Positions 22,201 through 37,200 of a stretch of DNA of 64,000 bases are shown here, in pieces. The notes under the pieces are model-generated. The model was given only the letters and a program-made list of their open reading frames with translations. It was not told where the DNA came from and made no database searches. The position numbers and the translations under genes were made by a program. This DNA comes from Symsagittifera roscoffensis (lineage: Eukaryota > Xenacoelomorpha > Acoela > Convolutidae): the NCBI RefSeq assembly GCF_963678635.1, contig NC_087069.1, forward strand, positions 11,719,186 through 11,783,185, given 5' to 3'. How positions within the stretch are numbered: the first letter of the stretch is position 1; every line of letters begins with the position of its first letter.

Positions 22201-25200
22201 ATTTCACTGATACATTAATTATCATTTCATTATAATCACCGATCCCATTTTGAATTTGAGCCAAATTTTCAAAAAGGCATTTACGTAAAAATATCCACAT
22301 TTCTTAACAAATAACATAAATAACGTAGTACTTCCATTTTTCAGCTACATTTTTTCCATTAAAAACCAAAGACTGATGATTGCATTTAACTCGTGAAGAT
22401 GCACAAAGTCTACCAAAGATTCAAAGTGCAGTTCCCGGTCTACTTTCAGCTAGTTTTGAATATTTCGCAACAATCTATGCAATTTATGAACAGCTTCTTT
22501 TAATATAAGATTTTACATAGCCAAATAAAACAGTCGGAGGCGGGTCACTGAACTCAGAGAGACCAATAAAAAGCAAGGACAAAAATAAATCCTATTAAAT
22601 CTCTTGAATTTCCAGAAGTTTTTATGATCGCTCTTTCTGAAAACAAAAAAATTAAAACCACACTCCGCTTGCGTAAAAACAGAACAAAAAATTAATTTAC
22701 GGAAATCACAAAACCTGATGCGTTGCTGTCAAATTATTTTAAAAAAACTGCCTAAATCGCATTTCACCGACCGAATGTTGACGATTCTGTCACTGTTATT
22801 GCCCCGCTCTCTCTCCCTCTCTAGCTGTCTGTCTGCCTTGCTACTACCACTACTGTGTGCCCCTCCGTTGCCAGACTGCTTGTCTATCTCTATGTGGGCA
22901 CAGGTGGCCTCCCGGATGGCGTTGATGTTGCAGCCCTGTCTGCCGATCACTCGACTGATGGCACTTCCAGGAACTACTGTCTTCTTAGAACTAAACAAGC
23001 TCAATCATTTCGCTCACTCACTTCGTTACACCAAGGGTGAAAACTATATCATACAAACTTAAATTAAAAGCAAAATTACGGATTTTACAATAGATATAAG
23101 CGATAACGTTTGTATTGAATCGAAATTAAAGTAACCTATTTTTGAGAAGACGTTTTTCATACGCGTTGATTCAATTATTCATGTGTTTGTTACGAGAAAG
23201 CAGCTCCATTTTAAGAAGTCAAACATTACATCATAAAATTTAAAACTTCACAAAGCTTCTGAAAACTTAAAGGAACAAACGTTGCGACTTAAAATATTAA
23301 ACAGAACTAGAAATAGAAAGAATTAGCAGATTAGAAGAGCGAAAAGATAAACGAAATCTAACTCGTATGTGAAAGGGTACCTGAAACATCAATCACATAA
23401 GTTCAAGGTGATACCTGAAGAGCCCAACTGGCTTGAGTCAAAAGAAAGTCTTAAAAGCTTAAACGCATCTTTTGGTTTGCAGAATTGCAAATTTTGAACT
23501 GAAATTTAACAAAATTTAAGGGGCACGTGACTCACATTAAACTCTTCCTCGACACAGTCACTTCTTTCCAGCCCTCCTCCCCGCGTCTCGCCGGTTTCCG
23601 CGGACTCACATTACTGGACCCATTTCTAGTCGGAGTCACCGACAGATATCCACTGCTGCTATTACTACCACTAGTCGGCGGCATTACCTCCCCATTTGTG
23701 GGGGACAAGTTCACGTTCAGTGGTACTGCAACTTTGTTCATGTTTTGAGCATCTTGATTCTTCGCACTCTGCGTGAACGTCGATACAGTTCCTCGAGAGT
23801 AGCTACCACTCGATACAGTGTAATGCATGTTGTAGTAGTACTGTTGGTGTTGACTGCTGGTTGCGTTACTAATATTTGTGTTGAAGGGGTGGGGTTTCAA
23901 GGTGGATGGAAACGGACTGATTCTTCCTCCTGCCGAGGAGCTAGGCGTTGACGTTTGGGGTCCATTTGAGATGACAACGTCGGAGTGGCATTGCGAAGAA
24001 CTGGAAGTAGAAAAATGTCTTCGAACAGTCAATTGCAAAGCAATTACTTAGCAAAAGAGCAGTTGCGTGCTGCTCCTTTGGTAAATAAGGAGCAGTTGCG
24101 TACTTACAAGTAGTAGACATTATTCTTCACCTCCACAAAAACCAATTTAATTTAAAAAAAACTTACTTTTTGCAAAAAAAAATTCTTTTGTGAAAAACTT
24201 TACCTTTTACTTCCACTGGTAGATCCGGACCGTGTCTTATCTTCACGTCCCCCACTGATGTCCATAGATCCACACATACTATTCTGTCCATGACTGCTGC
24301 CCATGACTTGCTTCTTACTACTCTGATTACCCCCCACTCCACTTCCACTGACCGATCGACTACTCGCACTGCTTTTACTTTTCCAATTGCCCCCTGCATT
24401 TTTCCCAGATCGGGTATTTGCAGAGCTCGAGGATGAGTTTTCACGCTGCATTTTTGCGTGAGTCGATGGAACTGCGTTGTTGTTGTTGTTTTTATTGTTG
24501 GAACTGGTGACTTGATGGTGGGCTGTTTTGTTCTTGGCCCGTCTTGGACTGTATGGCGTTCCTGCTGCGGATTGCGCGACAACTGAGCTCTCTTTCTTGT
24601 TCCTAAAACAAATGATTCATGGTTATGGCTTATACTTCGAAATTGAAAAAAATCTACATTGCTATTGGCTGCTTCAGACCACCTTATGAGATCCGTAGCA
24701 ATCAAGGAATTTTGTCTCAGATCAAGTGAAAGTTCAAGAGTTATCAAAATCAAAAATGAACATTGTTTCCTCATCTGTATCTGATTTTCTTGCAAAAATC
24801 TTGACCTCTTTTAAGCAAAATGAAAACAACCCATGACTCTGGCCTAATATCATAGCCAACAGACAGCTGGAAAAAAGTCAATGAACGCAAGTATAAAAAA
24901 AACCTTTTTATGACTCTGGTACTTCCTTTTTTATTGAAAAAACTCTCAAATTTCATTAAAAAACATGCTCTTAAAGCTCCTTGAATTGCAAGAACAATTC
25001 ATGCTCGACAATTTTTTATTAAAAAATTTATCCAATTTGAGAAAACTGGATCAATAGGTAACCTTTTTAATTCGCTGGGAAATCTGAAAATTAAATTCCA
25101 CTTTTGAAGCAAGAAGTCGATCACGTTTTTCGTGAACTTTACACCTTGGTTATTTCAGAGTGGAGTTTAATTTCCTTTTAACAATGGAAATGAACTGAAC

Positions 25201-28200
25201 TTGGAAAAAATCAAACGAAAAACCGCGAAAAAGCAAAATTGAGCCTAAACAAATTTCAAGAATTTAAAAAAAAAATCATCGCGACCTACATAAGAGTCTG
25301 AACAACCTTCATCGACTACAAAAAAAAACAATAATAAAATGTGTAATTTACTTTTTCTTGCTGCTGTTTCCGCTCGCTACTGAGCTGCTGCTGTTGTTGT
25401 GGTTGTTGCTGTTTACTGATGAGGCTGCTTGTGTGGCGTTGTTTGAGCTCCGGATAAGCATTGAAGTCTGAGTGGAACTATTGCCACTGCTGGATAGAGA
25501 CACTGAATCCACCATACCCAGAAGCGCGTCATAGTCTGCAAAACATTGTTTAATCAGATTAAATAAATAATATCACCAAATTGAGACTCATAATATTAAA
25601 TTTAAATGGAAAAGAGAACCAAAAAGGACAAGCAACCGGATTGCATGATCTAAATGGCTCTTGCTCTTAAAACATCCCATGGACATTTATAATTGTAATC
25701 GACTTTTATTTAAACTTTATTTTCAGAAATCTAAGAAAGCTTTTTCAGCACCGCTTGTAATTTTATTGCTAGAAAAATAGAATGACAAAAAACTTATTGA
25801 CACTGAGTACGATATTTTTTGGAATCAATTTAAGTTGATCTTACAATGTAGAGTCCAAAAATTACAGAATAAGTTGCTGACCCTTAGTTGAAAGGTGAAA
25901 TTTTGCTTCCATAACACCCGAAATAATAGCACGTCTAGAATCTAGATCGGAGATGAGTTCAAATAATTTTCAATAAAGTATTTTTAAAGATTCCTAGTCC
26001 ATACATGGCAAGACCATTAAGAGATTAATAAAACTGGTCCACGTCAAAGCCAGGAAATAAGTCCATTCAAAGAACGAGATCCTTACAATATGACAGTATA
26101 TTAATACCTGTCTCATCGTCAGCATCTCCTCCGTCCTTCGAAGTATCCTCTACAACTCCATTGGACATTGAGCTCTGAGCTTTCAGGATCTTTCTGCCTG
26201 CGATGCCTCCCGCTGCACTACTGGGCATACTGCCGCCACCAATTTTTCCACTACCTGACAGTTGCTGACTCTTTTCTGCTTTCCGATCTGCACCAGAATT
26301 GTCGGCTACTTTTCCATGAAAAACATCACAGATTAAATCAAATTGATCCTAATTGAGCTTATGTCAATAAGCAGTACAATTAGAAAAAAATTATCAATTG
26401 TAAAAGACTATTTTATAAAGTTTCTTTTATTTTCCTTCAAAAGTAAGCTATTTAATAGAAGAAAGTTGAACGAAATGGAAATTAATATAGCCCAATAAGA
26501 AAATCATGGACGCTACTTTCTAAACTTTTTATTTCAAATCGTGCGGTATGTTTTGAAGAACGTTAAGTTTTACCTACAACTGACATGCCAAATCGACCCT
26601 CAACTTAATCCAAATTTACCTGTCGCCTCTTCATCCTTGTCGTTCGCCATTCCGTCTTCGTCTTGACTTTCATTACCATCTTTATCTGCGTCGTTATTAG
26701 AGTTGCTGTTCGTCTTTTGCTGCTTTTTCTTCAGCCTCCGTTTTTCACGTTTGCGAGCTGCAGCTTCTTTCTGCTTTTCCTCGCGACACTATAAGCATAA
26801 ATTTATCACTCATCAATGAACCATATCACTCAAAGGCGGATTTTTGTCACCAAATTATTGCTGATAGCTCAGCACAAGCCCTTGTTAACAAAAAACCAAA
26901 ACTTTATGAAACTTATTACATTTGAACACGAAAAAATTATTAGACAGCTATGCTTGTAATATTAAAACTCAAAACTATACATTCTATGAAAACGTTAATT
27001 TCAGATTTCCCAGCGAAACGAAAATTTATCTATTGTTTCAGTTTTCTCAAATTAAATCTATTTTATCGAAAACGTGCCAATCATAAGTTGTTTCAGAAAT
27101 TCAACGAGATTTAAGGGGATTTATTTTTTCTTCGAATTTTGAGAAATACCTTTCGAAACGTAAAATACCCCAAATATAACAGAAAATATAGCCAACAGAC
27201 AGTTGGAAAAGAGTAAATGAATGCAATCAAACAAAAAAAAACCACCGAACTGTTTTTTGAAAAATCTCAACTTCCGAAATTCGAAAATTAGAAATCGATC
27301 ACGTTTTTTCGCACCATTTCCACGTTCGTGTTTGGAGAGTGCTATTTACGTCACTTTCAGCAAATGATTTTCAATTGAACTCAAAAAATGGATATATACC
27401 TAAGTGCATTCATCAATGCATTAATAAGTATGAATGAACATCTGGAGTTATTAGAGCATTTTAGGACTTTTTCCTAAAAAAAACAACAAAAAAATCAGCA
27501 AGACCTATATGAGTCTTCACAACGTTCATTACTCTTAATCAATCAAAAATCAAACCGCGAAAAATGAATCTACTGGAAGCGAGTCAATGAACGCAAGTAA
27601 ACAGAAAACAAAGCCAACATAGTTGGAACAGAGACAATGAATGCAATCAAACAGAAAAAATAGTTTTATGAAAAAATAGATGCCCTTAAAGCTATTTAAA
27701 ATTTTAGAAAAAATTGTGACTAGCACGTTTTCGATAAAATTGAACTAAATCGCTGGGAAATTTGAAAATTAAATTTCACTTTCGAAACTAGAAGTCGATC
27801 ACGCTTTTCGTGACCTTTACAGTTTTGCAGTTCGATAAAGGAGTTTGCCTTCCGTTTAGAAGAAATCAAAAGTCAAACCGCAAAAAAAAAAGAATTTGAG
27901 CCCGAACTAATTTTATGACTTTTCCTGAGAAAAAATCATCGAGACCTATATAAAAGTATGTACAACGTTCATAGCCGGAACAAATTTTAAGAATTTTCCT
28001 AGAAGAAACAAAATAAATTCGAGCGAGAAAAGCATCGCGTAATTAACGTTCGTTATATAAAAATTGATCATTTAAGATTAACAAAAACTTAATTCTTCGA
28101 AACGGACTAGTTTTGGAAGCTTCATTTAGCGCATGGAAATAAAAGCTTCTCAAAAACTTCGTTCACTTGTAATTAATATTCACTTGTAATTAATATTTTG

Positions 28201-31200
28201 AAGACATTATTACAAACTTTATATGCTTTTGTATAGTTCTTTCATCACACCACGCACAACAAATGCCACTAATTCGAAAAAAAATGAAGAAAAAACATTC
28301 TAAGCCACTTGCACAGCAACCGGCTATCCTTGCTCTTACATGGAATAGTGTGATACGCGTTTTTCTAGAACGAAAATTTACGATACGCATTTTTCGTGTA
28401 TGAAGTCAATCAGGGACACTGATTTGGGGAAAATGGAAAAAAAACACAATATATTATATCTGCACGGATTGATTATTGTTCCCCTGCTATCATTCGGTAT
28501 CTGTAAATAAGGACTTCGTTTTAGCCAATATGATCCTATTTAACAATTCTGATTATTTGAAATTTTCCATCTTTTGGTCCCCCCATCATTAGAAAAATCA
28601 CTTGCGTTAAAATACCCCTCTGAACTGCAACCACGAGATTGCTAAGCAGCAGCAAAAATGATAAAAATGCCAAGGAAAAAAATGCGAATCCAAGAGAATT
28701 CCTTTAATTAAAACGTTAACGTGGCATGTAGGGACACTTGTGTCCAACAACTGAGAAGTTACCGAACGTTTTCGATCCGAGAAAAATTTAAACGAACCAA
28801 CGGATCTTCCCGAGTTGATATGCGCGACTGATGTCGAGACTTTCAGGACAAACTTTGGCATATTCAGACTTTCATTTACAATTTTTGATACGCCCAGAGT
28901 TTCCCGACCAATTTTTGGTACGCCCAAACTTTCCCGACCAATTTTTGGTACGTCCAGACTTTCCCGACCAACTTTTCGATATGCCTAGAAAAAAGTTAAA
29001 TAAGATTCAAAAAAATAATAAAAAATTTGACTTTGCCTAAATCCATAACTTTTTCCCCTCTAAAGCATGGGAATAACCTCATGCTTTCCACAACCTGGGT
29101 TTTAGATCGAAAATTTCTACACCCTAATTTTTTTTAGATGGAACCCTTCATATCAGATTTAGCTAGTTTTTCGGAATAGTGACGAAATTTCAAAAAAAAA
29201 AACGGTAAAACTGCAGACCAGCTTTCCAACAAAAAGGGTAAGAAAGATTACACAGGGAAAATCGAAGCACCATGTTAATTTTATTGAACTATTAACCTCA
29301 GTATCAGCAGATTAGTTATAGAAAAAAAACCTTAATCTCCAATTTCGCAGGGTGAATTTTGAGAAAATGTGAAACAGTTTTAAAAACTAACCAAAATGTC
29401 AAAATGGGCATTTGTCAAAAATAAAGCAGCGATATATGCCATTAAAATGTTTATGCTGAAATAAGCTTAAATATGATTGAATTTATATATACCAAAAGTG
29501 TCACCAAATGAGCACTTTTATTTGCGACTTGGGTTAGAAAAAAATTCTTCGTAATAATACACTACGCTCGGCTTGTGTAAAAACTATATCAAATTATAGT
29601 TCAAATTCACGATAAATGGCTTGTTTATTGGACCATAAGAGGCAGTCAGATCACTCAGAGCTTTCAGCTTATTCGAGCAGTCCATCTTCCAAAAATAATT
29701 ATCAGACTGGGTTGAGTGATATATCATTTTAAGACCCTTTCAGTCGTGATTCGAACGAAAAAAAACTCCGAAAAAAAACTTGCCAGTGTTGAGAAACACC
29801 GGTTTGAAATAATTTTTGATTTTTCGTCTTAATTCGAGCGATTAAAGCAAGCGAGCAGGCTTACAACAGCTTAACCAGGAAAAATTTGAAATTTAAACCC
29901 TAAAAACTTAGCTATAAGCAATTAAAACTATTTTTTGGAATTTTGTAGCTCCATTTTGGGAACCAAAACTTCAAAAAATATGAACATTTTCTGCAAAAAA
30001 TTTAAAAAATTTTTGAAATCTTTTGAATGTTTTTTATTTTTGTTTTTATAGTAACTTTTCTAAAAAAATGTTTGTGTCTTATTTCCCTGTAAAACTATGA
30101 ATGTCAAATATGCCTGAAATATTGTTTTACATCAGACTTTTTATCACCCCACACAGAAAAACTAATTTGAAAAAAAAAGCTTTATCTTGTAGTTTTTTAA
30201 AGACTATATGGTCGGAACATTTTGTGCTACTTGCACAGTAACCAGTTATCCTTGTTTTAGTTTTGCAATCATTTGAAATCATAATTTTGGAAAAAAAACT
30301 TGAAACATTGGGCTTAAACTGAAACGTTGCCATCATTAGAAAACAGAAATCATAAAAAATTTTTGCAAAAATCGATGTATCGTCGACAAAAAAGCTATAA
30401 AATCTCTCGGTATCCATAAAACCCAAATGCCTTTCGAAATCAATTGATAGTGAATAATTGAACAAACGTTTCTACAAAAGCCTAACCGCAAGCATCAATG
30501 ATCATTTGCAAAATTATTCCAGTGTGCATAGGCTGTTAACCAAACGAGCTGGAAGGTCTTGTAAATCTCGGGACTGAAAATTGGAAAAAAAATAATTAGC
30601 ATTCAACTGTCAATAACTCAACCGTAAGTCAGGAAACCAGAAACACCTGAAAATTCATCTCATTCATTATTACTCAGTATACATGCGGTCTTCAATAGTT
30701 TTGATAAAGGTCCCATTAGACAAAAAACATGCCAAACCAGACAATTGAATGTTCAACTATGAGGCGAGGCTTCGCTTCGCAAAAACTAGCGAGAATACGA
30801 CAAAAATCAGCCCTAAAAAAGCAATAAAAAAGTAGAAATAAGCCTCCAATTCTACAGATCGTGATTATAGCAAAAGTGCCAAATAAATGAACCCTTTCAA
30901 CAAACTCTTTTCAATTGCGAGCTAGGTTAGAAAATAAGAAGGTTCCTTTTAATACACTAGCTGCTCGCTAGGGTAAATAGCACTGAAAGAAAACTAGCTA
31001 GGCGGTAAAAAAGGTGACATACTTGAACAGACCAGACACGTTGAGCCGACAAAAATTACCTTACAGCTCAAAAATTTTCATTCAGCTCTAAAAAAAGTTG
31101 AAAATTCGAGATATTTTTGCACCTCAAACTACGTATTATGAGGCCACTAAGCCGATAAGTAATAAGCCGAACGCTTTTAGGCTCGAAAAAAGAATTAAAA

Positions 31201-34200
31201 AAAAACGAAAAAAAAAAATGAAATATACCGAAATCCAAGTGGGTTAATTTACAATCAACATAAAAAGCTATTTTTCGAATAGTATTAACAGGAAAGAAAT
31301 TAGTACCCGGCTGCAATACCCGTGCTAATAGCAAAATGTATTATAGCAAATTTCTTGGACATTAATTTTCACAGTTCTCTAGAACCATTTTTGCTACTCA
31401 AATTAAACACAGAAAAATCGAAATCGGCTTGATCTTAATTTACTCTCCTCGCAATTGGGTCATTGCAGCGCTATTTACTTTCAGAGCTCTTGTAGACTCT
31501 AATAGTTCACCCATATGTTGAATTTAAAATACATGTCCTACTCTATATTTGATGAATTTTTTAAATATTTCAAGAAAAGCAAGAATTTTCAAAGTCTTGG
31601 CACTAAAAGTCCAGATATCATCAGAATTTCTACGCGACTGATTATGCCTTTAAAATACATATATTAGTATTTTGAGCACTAATGATTTTTTCGAAAAATT
31701 TGATGCCTCAGCAGAGAAACAAAAACTTCGATCAAACTAAAAAAAAAACAGGAATTCGAGTTTCGATACCTTCTCATCGTCCAACTCCTGGAGTAGAGAA
31801 GTTGCATTTTTGTTGGCCTGTTCTGCCTGCTTGTCCTTGGCGTTTGAGATGATGTCCAGACACTGGTTGCAGCGCTTGATAAGGTCGTTGTCACTTAGGG
31901 TCGCAATGTACCGCAGACATTCTTGGTTGCCCGGGAACTGCGACACCTTCTTCACCAGATATCGCAAAACTTTCACGTGACCCTAAAGCAAAGAAACTTC
32001 AAAACATTGCAAACTACAGTTCCAAAACTAAAATTCTGCCGCTTTTTAGATATATACTCGTGTTCATCGCGCGATTACTAATCAAAGCGAACCAAATACG
32101 AACCATACTTCAAAATGTCTAGTTCACAAGGATTTCGAACGCAGGCCTCAACGTACTTTATCAACAACTAGTCTCACCCTTCGGAATGCCGCCATTAAGC
32201 ACGAAATCTTCCTGTTGTCCTGGGCGTCTACATCCGCCCCCGAGGTCACCAACATCATCGCGACGTCCAGGTGTCCCCCATTGCACGCCAACCAGAGAGG
32301 AGTCCCGCCTTTTTTATTCCTCGCCTCGACATTTGCACCTCTTGCTACCACTACTTCACAGAAGTTGTAATGACCTTTATCTGCTGCAATAGTCAGCGCA
32401 GTATCTCGAGATGCTGGAACCGGAGGAGCATTGACATCAGCTCCGTGGTCTAGGAGGACTCTTCCAACGTCGGCATAACCCCCCGACGCCGCTTCCATCA
32501 GTGGCGTGAGTCCAGATTTAGCTCTGTGTTCCATATTGGCGCGACGTTCTAGAAGCAACGATACAACTTCGTGTCGTCCTTGATAGCACGCGAGGGTTAG
32601 AGCGGTGTTTCGGTTGGATTCGATTTGAGCGTTTATGTCACTGCCATGGTCTAAGAGGAGTTTCACTGCTTCTCCGTGGCCGTTCATTGCAGCTAGCATC
32701 AAAGGTGAGATTCCAAGTCTACTGCCAGTTCTATAGCATGAAAAGTACATCAATGTATACTTCAACTTAACTAAGCACTTTAATTAAGCACAAATAACAC
32801 TTCAACTTTATTTTTGTTTTCCAGGGTCTCGCCCCGATGAGCCTCAGGGCTCGTGTGCGATCCTTGTGAGTTAAATATTGTATACGTAAATTTTCTCACT
32901 GAATAATTCAATTCAATTCAAGCACTAAAAAATCACAATTGCAGTACATTTTCACGTTGCACACTTTTTTCATTGAAAAACAGATTTACTTTTATTGTGA
33001 AACTCAAGCACGAAATTTATAGCGAAAGCACTCGCTGTGTTGTATATTCTTTGACAATTAATTCATCTCTTTACCTGGAATTGATTTCAGCACCCGCACT
33101 CAGTAACATCTTGATAATCTTAATGTACCCTCCTGACGCTGCCAAACTAAGCGGAGTGTAGTCAGATACATTTCGATGCTCAATGTTTGCTCCCTTCTCC
33201 AGCAAAACACAGACAACATCTTCCTTTCCTCCGGAACATGCCAGAGAGAGGGCCGTGTCTTTGGTTCGCTCGCTCGTGGCTTCCAGTTGTGCCTCTGTTT
33301 CCAGGAGCAACCGGACAACGTCCACGTGACCACCAGAAGCGGCGAGGATGAGAGGGGTGAAACCTGAAAGAAAACGAACATTTAACTTAACGTAGTTTCA
33401 AAATCAACTCAATCGGAAAACTGTTAACATTCCAAGTATAATTTTATATATGGAATTTCAATTCTTCATAGGCGCCCAAAAAGACCCAATTATTGTCAAT
33501 AAAGTCAAATTATTGGTATATATTCGACTTCAGCCTCTCCCGTGCATTTTCTCTAGTGGAGTGAACGATCAAATCATTCTACCTTTCTTATCCTTGTGTT
33601 CGATATCCGCCTTGCTCTTTAACAACTCTCTCACTATGTCTCGATTGCCAGCCGCGGCCGCGATCGTCAACGGGGTGTCGTTATTGCTATCTGTCTGCGC
33701 GTTAACCTCCACCGTAGTTCTGCCTCCCATTGCCATGGTTGGTACACCGTTGTTCAAAGCTAGAGCAACCTGAAATATAGATCCATGTTGTAATAGTATC
33801 TTCAGTGCATTAAAATGACATCATAATAATCTTCAGCAGTCCTGAAAATTACCAAAAAGAAATTGATCGCCATTTTTTGCATCAAACTTTGCCAGATCTC
33901 AGAACCAGAACGTTCAATTCTCGCATCAAATTTTGCTACATTTTATAACTAGAACTCGAAATTTTCATTTTATCTAAAGTTTTTTAGGCGAGAAAACGAA
34001 GCAATATACCTGCTGCTGTTGATTCAACGCTTGCGGCATGATCACAGGTTGTCCAGCAATACTTGCCGTCTGCGTTCCGTTACTCGCTGTCTGACCGTTC
34101 AAGGCCATAATTTGTTCAGCCGTGAGACCCTGGAAACTGGGAATGACACCCGTGGGAAGAATGCCGGCAGGTGTTGCACCTACGGGATACAGGTCACCGG

Positions 34201-37200
34201 GTCGGAACATGTAAGACGAGGGGACGTTCTCACAGGGTGAGGTGGATCGGTTTGGGGTTCCGATGCCTTCGGTGGGGGAGGGGTTAGGCGCAAGTAAGAG
34301 GTCTCCGGTCTGTGATGTTTCTTGTTGGTCTGAAATATTTGAACGACGTGCTATTGTTACTTCAATCTTAAACTGTTATTTTCAGCATCTTTCAAAAAAT
34401 TATTTGAAATTTTAAAAAATGAATATAAACTTCAATTGCTTAACAATGATATTTTCCTTGGAAAAAATGTTTGGACTTCACTCGAGAGTCGAGATAGAGA
34501 AAAAGAGTCCAAACCTGGTTCGAGATCCATCCTTCCAAACTGTGCCGCCAGCTGCTGGTCTGCGATCATCTTATCACCGGAGTACCCTTGATTCAGCAGG
34601 TCGAAAACCCGCTGGGAGGGGTCCGCATTTACTGCCGCAATCAGACCTGCCGCATTCAATACATTCTCCATGCTGAATGTCGATGCAAGGGATTCCGGAC
34701 TTAGGATGTTGGATGACTGGGAGGCTGCGATTGCTGCTGCGAAGGTGGTTGCTATTGCCTGCTGTTGTTGCTGAATAGTCGGGGTTTGGGGTGCCGACGT
34801 AGTTGCCGTGGTCGGAGACACCTGGGATGATGGACTCTTCGAAGAGCTTTGGGAACCTGATTGTTGTTGTTGTTGGGAGGTGGTGTTTTGGGGTGACTGT
34901 TGGCTGACATATTGCAGCAGGTGTGGGTTGTCGATTGCAGACGCGAGGGTGGTGGTAAGTTCAATCAGCTTCCGCTGCTCGGCTTAAAATAAAAACACGT
35001 TTATTGATTTTAAAAAAACGTAGGACTATTTGTATTCTTGAATCCACTCGACACCTAAATCTTTGTGAGACCTGATGATGATCTCTCAAAGATGTCAGAA
35101 AAACACTGTTGCTGAAACAAGAAATGGTCGAGGACTTACTTTCAGGTAATTGCTTCAATTTTTCCAGAATCGCAGAGTCGATCCCAGTCACATTGTTCAT
35201 GGGATACTGTGGCACCATTGAAAGAGGGAAATTGCCGACGTCAAAGTTCTCCAGAGATCCGTCGAATCCCAGGCCCGATAGAGCCGGGTGGTTGACCAAC
35301 TGCGGATTTAGGACAGATACCTGCCGATTTGCGTATGAGTTACCTTCATTGCCTATCTCCCCGCCCCCACCTGAACCCGGCGGCCGATTTAAATTATTGA
35401 TCAGACACTGCTTGCTGTTGTCGACCTTTGGAATGCCGACATTCTTCTGAAGGTTGCAACCTGCGAGAGGATTGGCGGCTGAGAATCCTTCTTCGAGGTA
35501 TGGCGACGGCCCAGGTTGACTCTGGGACCCAGTTTTGACATCTCCACAGGCCGTGGGCAACGTATGATGCTCACAGCACGGACCTGAATTACCCGAAGTT
35601 GATAGGGTTTCAAAAGACGTTTCTGAGCAGTGTTGACCAGATGCCTCGGACGTGGGGGTTTGTTGATTGCATTGACTGGAGGGGTCCAGACAGTCGTGTG
35701 GTGGTAAGTGAGAGGGCATGGCCGGCATTTGATGCCAGAGTTGGTTTTGGCAATCGGGTGCAAGCTTCGAGGAGCTGTAAATAAAGAACAGAAAAAACTT
35801 CTTTAATTTGAACTACTACCTTCGCCCATATAACAAATTCCCCTATTTTTACCAAAAATAAAAGCAAAAGATATGAAAAACACTACGGTCGGGAAGGTAT
35901 CTCTTTATACAATAGGAGTACTTGACCATTTTTTCGACAACTGCCCCCTATTCTTTCTTAGGTACCATCGACCGAACTTGAAAAAGTGTGAGGAAGCCAT
36001 TGCGCAGTTTAGGGAATCTTTTCGATCAAAGTATTTACCGAATTCTGAACATTCTGTGCTATTTCGTTCTTACTTTGTTTGCTGCTGTTGTTGTTGTTGG
36101 TGTGCGTGGTGTTGGTGATGCTGTAGCTGCTGTTCCCTGTACTGCTTGGCTGCCTGTTGCACATTTTTGCTGATCTCCTTCTTCTCACTCATCAACTTCG
36201 CCTTCTTCTTCAGCAACTCATCCCTCTCCTTCTGCAGATTCTTTGCTATCTCTTGCTCTAAAACAACACCACTTTATTACACAGAGGCGAAGTGGAGCTT
36301 CGCACTACTTGCGATACAACACACACAAAAAGAGTCGAATAAAATTAAATGTTAAAAAACACTTGATGAACCAAAACTTTCTTAAGTCTCGATAGAAAAA
36401 TCTAAGGGCCCAGCTAAAGCTGGAGGTATGTGTCTGATATTGAATGAATTTGCTATATTAATGCGGCCAGAAAAACGTGATTTCAAAATTGGACTTGCAA
36501 AAAAAAACTGAATTGTTTCTCTAAAAAAAAGTGAATAAAAAATTTTGAGAGAAAAAAATTTCCCAAAGAGATAACATTTCAATTACAAAAAAAAGAGTCG
36601 TCGCTTCTGCGGAGAAAAAAATTCCAGCGGTTCTTTCAATTAAACTTCATCTCAGATTTGATGGTTTAATGGTCTAAAAAACGGACTTTCTAAAACCCAA
36701 AACTTTTCCTGCAAAAAGCAGATTGTGGCCGCTTAAGCGGAAAAGATAAGAAGATTCCCAAAACTGGGTTTCTCGATTGAACACCACCTGAGAAATCACG
36801 TGGTAGTTTTTGCTTAAAGTCACAAAGTTTCCAAAAAAGCTGACGAAGTTTCAAAACTGACTTGTTTGAAGGTCATTACTTTTTTCTTAAACAAACTGGG
36901 CATAGCCACCTATAAGGGTAGGCTTTAAACAATATGCTCTTTCGATTAAACCTATGATATCAGATTTAGCCGGATAACCAGCGAACAGAAAAAAAACAGG
37001 TCCTGGTAAGATTCGAAGATAGGACTTTTGCCGTCCTAGACATATTCCTTACCTCCATGTTACGTTGACCGGCAACACAGACGTTTCAATTCATAATGAA
37101 CCAAGATACAAGTGATTCTGTCAAACAAGTTGATAACCCAAAAAAGTATATTTTACAGTTTGATAACGCTTGCTATTCGAAAACCTAAAGAAAACTAGGG

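Noticed and set aside
22718..23062. 114-codon + strand frame
   Set aside because: It is antisense to the mask KH exon, which is certain from family motifs.
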